Shown piece by piece: positions 59,431 through 64,000 of a DNA stretch of 64,000 bases; within the stretch, counting starts at the first letter, position 1, and each line of letters starts with the position of its first letter. Position numbers and translations under genes: made by a program. Source of the stretch: Paracoccaceae bacterium (lineage in GTDB: Bacteria > Pseudomonadota > Alphaproteobacteria > Rhodobacterales > Rhodobacteraceae); contig JAIOYF010000003.1 of assembly GCA_021741245.1 (NCBI GenBank), positions 248,001-312,000 on the forward strand. The letters run 5' to 3'. The notes under the pieces are model-generated. The model did not search any database. It was given only the letters and a program-made list of their open reading frames with translations, and had not been told where the DNA came from.

Positions 59431-60546
59431 ATGGCGCAGATCGGCATAGGCATCGTGGGTGGCGGCTATATGGGCAAGGCCCATGCGGTTGCGATGTCGG
59501 CTGTGGGGGCTGTTTTCGACACAGCGCTTCGCCCACGGCTAGAGATGGTCTGCGCTACCTCCGAGGATCGCGCCGCCGATTATGCCCGCGCTTACGGCTT
59601 TGCACGCTGGACCGCTGATTGGCGTGAATTGGTCACGGACCCAATGGTGGAGGCGGTGGTGATTGCCTCTCCGCAAGCCAGCCATCGCGCGATTGCCGAA
59701 GCTGCCTTTGCCCTTGGCAAACCGGTGTTTTGTGAAAAGCCCCTTGGCGCCGATCTGGACGACAGCCGCGCAATGGTGGCAGCAGCCGACGCGTCGGGTG
59801 CCGTCAATATGGTCGGCTTCAACTATATCCGCACGCCTGCCAGCCAATTTGCCCGCCAGCTGATTGCCGATGGCGTGATTGGCGAAATCACATGGTTTCG
59901 CGGTGAGCATGCGGAGGATTTTCTGGCCGACCCCTCCTTGCCCGCCAACTGGCGCACGCAAAGTCTGGCCAGCGGTGCCATGGGCGACCTTGCCCCGCAT
60001 ATGATCAACGCCGCCCTTGCGCTGATCGGTCCGATTGACAGGCTAAGCGCCGAGATTGAAACCGTGCACAGCACCCGCGTCGGTGAGAATGGGCCAGAGC
60101 CTGTGCTGAATGACGATCAGGGCCAGTTCATGTGCCGGTTTGCCAATGGGGCGATGGGGCATTTATTCTTTAGCCGCATCGCGACCGGCCGCAAGATGGG
60201 CTATGCCTATGAAATCACGGGCACAAAGGGTGCGATCCGCTTTGACCAAGAGGATCAGAATGCCCTGTGGCTGTATCGCGCCGAGGGGGATGAGGCCCTG
60301 CGTGGTTTCACCAAGATCCTGACCGGTCCCGCCCATCCCGATTACAAACCCTTCTGCCTGGGCCCCGGTCACGGCACCGGCTATCAGGATCAGATCATCA
60401 TCGAGGCGCGGGATTTTCTGCGCGCGATCCACCTTGGCACCTCGATCTGGCCGACCTTCCGCGATGGCATGGAGGTCAACCAGATCATCACCGCAGCGCG
60501 GGCCTCGGCCAAGGCGGGCACTTGGATTTCCGTCTCATCCGTCTGA
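59431..60546 (+). CDS. Gfo/Idh/MocA oxidoreductase, inositol dehydrogenase-like
   Basis: A 371-residue NAD(P)-dependent oxidoreductase. Rossmann GIVGGGYMGKAHAVA is at the N-terminus, CEKPLGADL holds the conserved Lys, and GDLAPHMINA has the Asp/His of the active site. Such enzymes include myo- and scyllo-inositol dehydrogenases (IolG, IolX, IolW). Its place at the head of the plus-strand iol operon makes a dehydrogenase for an inositol isomer or related cyclitol likely. A strong GGGAGGGG ribosome binding site precedes the ATG. Confidence 0.85.
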   Translation: MAQIGIGIVGGGYMGKAHAVAMSAVGAVFDTALRPRLEMVCATSEDRAADYARAYGFARWTADWRELVTDPMVEAVVIASPQASHRAIAEAAFALGKPVFCEKPLGADLDDSRAMVAAADASGAVNMVGFNYIRTPASQFARQLIADGVIGEITWFRGEHAEDFLADPSLPANWRTQSLASGAMGDLAPHMINAALALIGPIDRLSAEIETVHSTRVGENGPEPVLNDDQGQFMCRFANGAMGHLFFSRIATGRKMGYAYEITGTKGAIRFDQEDQNALWLYRAEGDEALRGFTKILTGPAHPDYKPFCLGPGHGTGYQDQIIIEARDFLRAIHLGTSIWPTFRDGMEVNQIITAARASAKAGTWISVSSV

Positions 60547-60559
60547 AAGGCCCGTGGTC

Positions 60560-61453
60560 ATGACGATACGTATTGGCAATGCCCCTTGTTCATGGGGGGT
60601 CGAATTTGCGGACGATCCGCGCAACCCCGATTGGCGCAGCATGCTGAAAGACTGCGCAGATGCGGGGTACAAGGGAATTGAGCTTGGCCCCATCGGCTTT
60701 ATGCCCGAGGACCCGGCGGTTCTGGCAGATGCTTTGGCCGAAAACGGGTTGGAGCTGATCGGGGGCGTGGTGTTCCGCCCGTTCCACGATCCCGACGCAT
60801 GGGCCGAAGTGATGGATGCCGCGATGCGGACCTGCAAGGCGCTGGTGTCGCGTGGGGCCAAGCATCTGGTTCTGATCGATTCCATCTCGCCCCGCCGCGC
60901 TCCGACCGCAGGACGTGCCGCCGAGGCCGAACAGATGGACCGCGCCGAATGGGTGGCCTTTCGCGACCGCATCACCACCGTCGCCAAGATGGGGGCCGAG
61001 GTTTATGGCCTGACCGTGGGCATCCACGCCCATGCTGCGGGTTTTATCGACTTTGAGCCTGAACTGGAGCGGTTGCTGGAAGAGGTGGACCCCACCATCC
61101 TGAAGATCTGCTTTGACACCGGCCACCATTCCTATGCGGGTTATGATCCTGTGGCCTTCATGCGCCGCCATATCGACCGCATTAGCTATATGCACTTCAA
61201 GGACATCGACCCAAAGGTGAAGGCGCAGGCCATCGCCAACCGCACCGGGTTCTATGATGCTTGCGGGCAGGGGATTTTCTGCAATCTGGGCAAGGGCGAT
61301 GTGGATTTTCCCGCCGTGCGCAAGGTGTTGTTGGACGCCAAGTTTGAGGGCTGGTGCACGGTCGAGCAAGACTGCGACCCGACGCTAGACGTCTCTCCCG
61401 TCGATGATGCGCGGGCCAATCGCGAATATCTTGAATCCATCGGTTTCAACTAA
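60560..61453 (+). CDS. IolE-like sugar phosphate isomerase/epimerase family protein
   Basis: A 297-residue TIM-barrel protein of the AP endonuclease family 2/xylose isomerase-like fold. MTIRIGNAPCSWGVEF is a hallmark of IolE/MocC (2-keto-myo-inositol dehydratase). Metal ligands lie in IELGPIGF, VGIHAHAAGF, CFDTGHHSYAG and MHFKDID. IolE dehydrates 2-keto-myo-inositol to a diketone that IolD then opens. The gene is between two Gfo/Idh-type genes. IolH- or isomerase-type activity is an alternative. Start at the ATG at 60560. Confidence 0.8.
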   Translation: MTIRIGNAPCSWGVEFADDPRNPDWRSMLKDCADAGYKGIELGPIGFMPEDPAVLADALAENGLELIGGVVFRPFHDPDAWAEVMDAAMRTCKALVSRGAKHLVLIDSISPRRAPTAGRAAEAEQMDRAEWVAFRDRITTVAKMGAEVYGLTVGIHAHAAGFIDFEPELERLLEEVDPTILKICFDTGHHSYAGYDPVAFMRRHIDRISYMHFKDIDPKVKAQAIANRTGFYDACGQGIFCNLGKGDVDFPAVRKVLLDAKFEGWCTVEQDCDPTLDVSPVDDARANREYLESIGFN

Positions 61454-61461
61454 GGGGCCAC

Positions 61462-62622
61462 ATGATGACACGACTGAACTGGGGACTGATCGGTGGGGGT
61501 GAGGGCAGCCAGATTGGCCCCGCCCACCGCCTTGGCGCGGGGCTGGACGGCCTGTTCACCTTTGCGGCGGGCGCGCTGGATCACCGCTCCGACGCGGGCC
61601 GCGACTATGGCCGCCGTCTGGGCCTTGCGCCCGACCGCGCCTATGGTGACTGGCGTGAGATGCTGGAGGGGGAGCGAAACCGTCCCGACCGCGTCGACCT
61701 TGTGACCGTGGCCACGCCCAATGCCACGCATTTCGAGATTACCAAGGCGTTTTTGCAGGCGGGCTTTCACGTGCTTTGCGAAAAGCCCATGACCATCACG
61801 GTCGAAGAGGGCGAAGAGATCGTCCGCCTGTCGCGTGAAACGGGCAAGATTTGCGCCGTGAACTATGGCTATACCGGCTATTCGTTGGTGCGCCACATGC
61901 GCGCCATGGTGGCGCGGGGCGATATCGGCCGCGTGCGCCTTGTGGTGGCGGAATTTGCCCATGGCCATCATGCCGACGCCGCCGATGCCGATAATCCACG
62001 CGTGCGCTGGCGCTATGATCCTGCACAGGCCGGGGTTTCGGCGCAATTTGCCGATTGTGGCATTCACGCCATGCATATGGCCAGTTTTGTGACGGGCCAA
62101 GAGGTGGAGCGTCTGTCCGCCGACACCGCATCGTGCATCGAAAGCCGGGTGCTGGAGGATGACGCGATGGTCAACTTCCGCATGACGGGGGGCACGGTCG
62201 GGCGGCTGTGGACCTCTTCTGTCGCCATCGGTCGTCAACATGGGCTGACCATTCAGGTCTTTGGTGAAACGGGTGGGCTTCGTTGGGCGCAGGAACAGCC
62301 AAACCAGCTTTATTACATGCCACTTGGCCAACGCTTGCAGGTGATTGAACGCGGCGAGGCCGGGTTGTCGCCCGAGGCGGACCGCTCCAGCCGCGTCACC
62401 ATTGGTCATGCCGAAGGGATGCCGCTGGCCTTCGCCAATATCTACAAGGACTTGGCCGAAGCGATCCGCGCCCGGGCCGAGGGCCGCGCGATTGATCCGG
62501 CGGCAGACCTTTACCCCAAGGCCGAAGATGGCCTGCGGTCGATGGCGGCGGTCTATGCGGTGGCCGCCTCGGGCAAAGCCATGGGCGAATGGCAAGACGC
62601 GCGCCCGCCGATGTTCCGCTAA
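61462..62622 (+). CDS. Gfo/Idh/MocA oxidoreductase, inositol cluster
   Basis: A 386-residue oxidoreductase with WGLIGGGEGSQIGPAHR at the nucleotide site, CEKPMTITVEEGEEI with the conserved Lys and FADCGIHAMHMASF with the Asp/His pair. The extended loop with GEGSQIG and the HGHHADAADADNPR segment are typical of a subgroup found beside iol genes. It probably oxidises a cyclitol or keto-sugar derivative different from that of the first dehydrogenase. It starts nine bases after iolE-like and overlaps the convergent LacI gene by four bases. Confidence 0.85.
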   Translation: MMTRLNWGLIGGGEGSQIGPAHRLGAGLDGLFTFAAGALDHRSDAGRDYGRRLGLAPDRAYGDWREMLEGERNRPDRVDLVTVATPNATHFEITKAFLQAGFHVLCEKPMTITVEEGEEIVRLSRETGKICAVNYGYTGYSLVRHMRAMVARGDIGRVRLVVAEFAHGHHADAADADNPRVRWRYDPAQAGVSAQFADCGIHAMHMASFVTGQEVERLSADTASCIESRVLEDDAMVNFRMTGGTVGRLWTSSVAIGRQHGLTIQVFGETGGLRWAQEQPNQLYYMPLGQRLQVIERGEAGLSPEADRSSRVTIGHAEGMPLAFANIYKDLAEAIRARAEGRAIDPAADLYPKAEDGLRSMAAVYAVAASGKAMGEWQDARPPMFR

Positions 62623-63629
62623 ACCTTGGTCGAGCGGGGGCGCAAGGTGCCCCGCTCGACCAACACGCAGTCGAAAAGCCGGGATTGCGGTTGATGCTCG
62701 GGCTCGGCCAACATCGCCTCGATCACGCAAAGCGAGGCTTCAATGATTTCGGGCACAGGCTGGCGGATGGTGGTCAGGTTGATATTTGCCCACCCCGCCA
62801 TCGACATGTCATTGACGCCAATGATCCCTATATCTTCGGGAACCCGCCGCCCGCTGTCGCGGATCGCACTCAGCGCCCCAATCGACAGTACATCATCGCC
62901 GCCAAAATAGGCCTCGGCAGGGGCATGCGCCAACAAGCCCTGCATGGCCGCGCGCCCCGCCTCAAAGGAATAGGCGCTGGCAAAGGAATGGCTGACTGCG
63001 ACCTGCGGATGCAGGGCCATCTCGTCGACAAAACCTTTCAATCGGTCTTGGGTCGAAGTGGCGCCTTTGGGCCCCCCCAAAAAGGCCACGGTTTTATATC
63101 CACGCGCCACCAGTTCTTGCGCCGCCAACCGCCCGCATGCCACGTTGTCGATGCCGACAATATCGACCAGCGGCATCGGCGCATGGCGGCCAAAACTGTT
63201 GACGATGGGAATCCCCGCCTTCCGGAACGCCATGGAAAAGCTGGGCGGCAAGGCAGAGGATGCCACGACAACCCCATCCACCGAATATTGCCGCAGCATC
63301 TGAACCGCCCCATCCAGATCTGACGCGCCCGACAGGTTCACCAAAAGCGGACGCAATCCCCGATCTTGCATGCCTCGGGTGAACAGGTCGAACACATCCA
63401 AAAACACCGGGTTGTGGAAGTTGTCCGAGACAAGGCCGATCATCCCGGTGCGCCGCGTGGTCAGGCTGCGGGCCAAAAAATTCGGGCTATAGCCTAACTC
63501 ATCAGCGGCTTGTTCGACGCGCGCGCGCATCTTAGCCGAGACCGAGGCCCCTTGGGTAAAGGTGCGCGATACGGCCGAGCGCGAGACCCCCGCCCGTATC
63601 GCCACATCCCTAAGCGTCGCTGTTGCCAT
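62619..63629 (-). CDS. LacI-family repressor of the inositol cluster (probable)
   Basis: A 336-residue LacI-type regulator. The HTH at about 5-25 reads LRDVAIRAGVSRSAVSRTFT, the hinge helix follows at about 50-58 (NFLARSL), and a periplasmic-binding-protein-like domain (about 60-330) binds the effector. It is convergent with the last plus-strand iol gene. Its probable operator is the dyad at 59379-59392 between the divergent operons. The effector is probably an inositol derivative or intermediate. No nearby ATG competes with that at 63629. Confidence 0.85.
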   Translation of the reverse strand: MATATLRDVAIRAGVSRSAVSRTFTQGASVSAKMRARVEQAADELGYSPNFLARSLTTRRTGMIGLVSDNFHNPVFLDVFDLFTRGMQDRGLRPLLVNLSGASDLDGAVQMLRQYSVDGVVVASSALPPSFSMAFRKAGIPIVNSFGRHAPMPLVDIVGIDNVACGRLAAQELVARGYKTVAFLGGPKGATSTQDRLKGFVDEMALHPQVAVSHSFASAYSFEAGRAAMQGLLAHAPAEAYFGGDDVLSIGALSAIRDSGRRVPEDIGIIGVNDMSMAGWANINLTTIRQPVPEIIEASLCVIEAMLAEPEHQPQSRLFDCVLVERGTLRPRSTKV

Positions 63630-63742
63630 GTCCCCTTAGTTCCTTTGGTGGCGTTGCAGCACGATTGCGCAGCCCTTCCATTCAATAGCAAATCAGCCCA
63701 AGGATTCAACGCCTTGACCGTGTTTTTCGGGCAATAGTCAGA

Positions 63743-64000
63743 TCAACCGCCTTGCGCCCGCAGTTCCAGCAAGAACAGGGTGGCCAAGGCCTGACCATAG
63801 GGCGTGGGCGTGTTGGGAATGCGGTGGTAATGGTCAAGATCTATCCCCATGGCCGTGCCATCCGACACATCCGCCAACAGACCATCCGCCCCGATCCGGG
63901 CAAAGATCGCCTCACGTGCCCCTTGCACAAGCCCCGCCTGATCCGTGGTCAGCAACCCCTCACGCAGGCCGGCCAGAACCCCATAGCCAAAGCCAGCCGT
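63743..64000 (-). CDS. GH88/GH105-like unsaturated uronyl hydrolase, partial
   Basis: The C-terminal 85 residues of a gene that runs off the right edge on the minus strand. The end reads DGLLADVSDGTAMGID, then a YHRIPNTPTPYGQAL helix and a final LLELRAQGG, a pattern typical of the C-terminal part of unsaturated rhamnogalacturonyl/glucuronyl hydrolases (alpha/alpha-barrel). The catalytic Asp residues lie outside the window. Such enzymes act on oligosaccharides released by polysaccharide lyases. Coordinates give the visible part only. Confidence 0.65.
   Translation of the reverse strand, partial: TAGFGYGVLAGLREGLLTTDQAGLVQGAREAIFARIGADGLLADVSDGTAMGIDLDHYHRIPNTPTPYGQALATLFLLELRAQGG

Noticed and set aside
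1-64000. CRISPR arrays, insertion sequences and rRNA genes
   Set aside because: No regularly spaced repeats, transposase-like frames or rRNA segments were seen on reading the window.

Overview
The window is high-GC alphaproteobacterial chromosome, most likely from the order Rhodobacterales. The main reasons are an RcGTA-type gene transfer agent cluster, a GapR (DUF2312) protein, a ScfR/RamB-type acyl-CoA regulator, CcmF/CcmH, TRAP transporters, and the general style of the proteins. I cannot name a genus from sequence alone.

Layout. (1) 0.5-6.5 kb: a ScfR-type regulator behind a palindromic operator, then a stand-alone receiver, a small membrane protein, an SSS-STAC histidine kinase and an orphan FliM/FliN-like protein. 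(2) 6.5-8.9 kb: a minus-strand sulfur operon (persulfide dioxygenase-like hydrolase, two YeeE/YedE half-transporters, DUF442 protein) with a near-match to the SqrR/BigR operator. (3) 9-14.5 kb: a degenerate FadB-like fusion, GapR, a sulfotransferase-like protein, an orphan FbpB-type permease and tRNA-Thr(UGU). (4) 14.9-21.3 kb: a secreted Asn-rich peptidoglycan-binding protein, a PhyH-family oxygenase with a LacI-type regulator, and an arginine catabolic pair (ornithine cyclodeaminase, arginase) divergent from an Lrp/AsnC regulator. (5) 21.4-26 kb: ccmF-ccmH, a PaaG-like isomerase and a cyclopropane fatty acid synthase. (6) 26.2-30 kb: ilvI-ilvH preceded by an unlisted 15-residue leader peptide and a complete attenuator, then a Ca2+/Na+ antiporter. 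(7) 30-37 kb: a Cache-HisKA_3 kinase and NarL-type regulator, divergent from a TRAP transporter operon. (8) 37.3-41.7 kb: a ThuA-like/Gfo-Idh pair with a LacI-type operator, then fabF-mltG. (9) 42.0-56.0 kb: a structural GTA cluster, g1 to g15, all on the plus strand and apparently intact, with a good sigma-70 promoter followed at once by an intrinsic-terminator hairpin. (10) 56.6-63.6 kb: a divergent inositol-type catabolic cluster (iolC-iolB-iolJ on minus; Gfo/Idh-iolE-like-Gfo/Idh on plus) around a shared LacI-type operator, plus its probable LacI regulator. (11) The right edge holds the C-terminal part of a GH88/GH105-like hydrolase.

How it works together. The GTA cluster encodes small and large terminase, portal, protease, capsid, head-tail connectors, tail tube, chaperones, tape measure, baseplate hub, cell-wall peptidase and the g15 tail protein, so it should build a headed, tailed particle. 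Adhesion, lysis and regulatory genes known from Rhodobacter capsulatus lie elsewhere and are not in this window. Most of the remaining genes are catabolic or transport modules, each with its own local regulator. The observations I value most are the ilv leader/attenuator, the GTA promoter-terminator arrangement, the catalytically degenerate FadB-like protein, and several palindromic operators that tie regulators to targets. No CRISPR array, insertion sequence, integrase or rRNA was seen.
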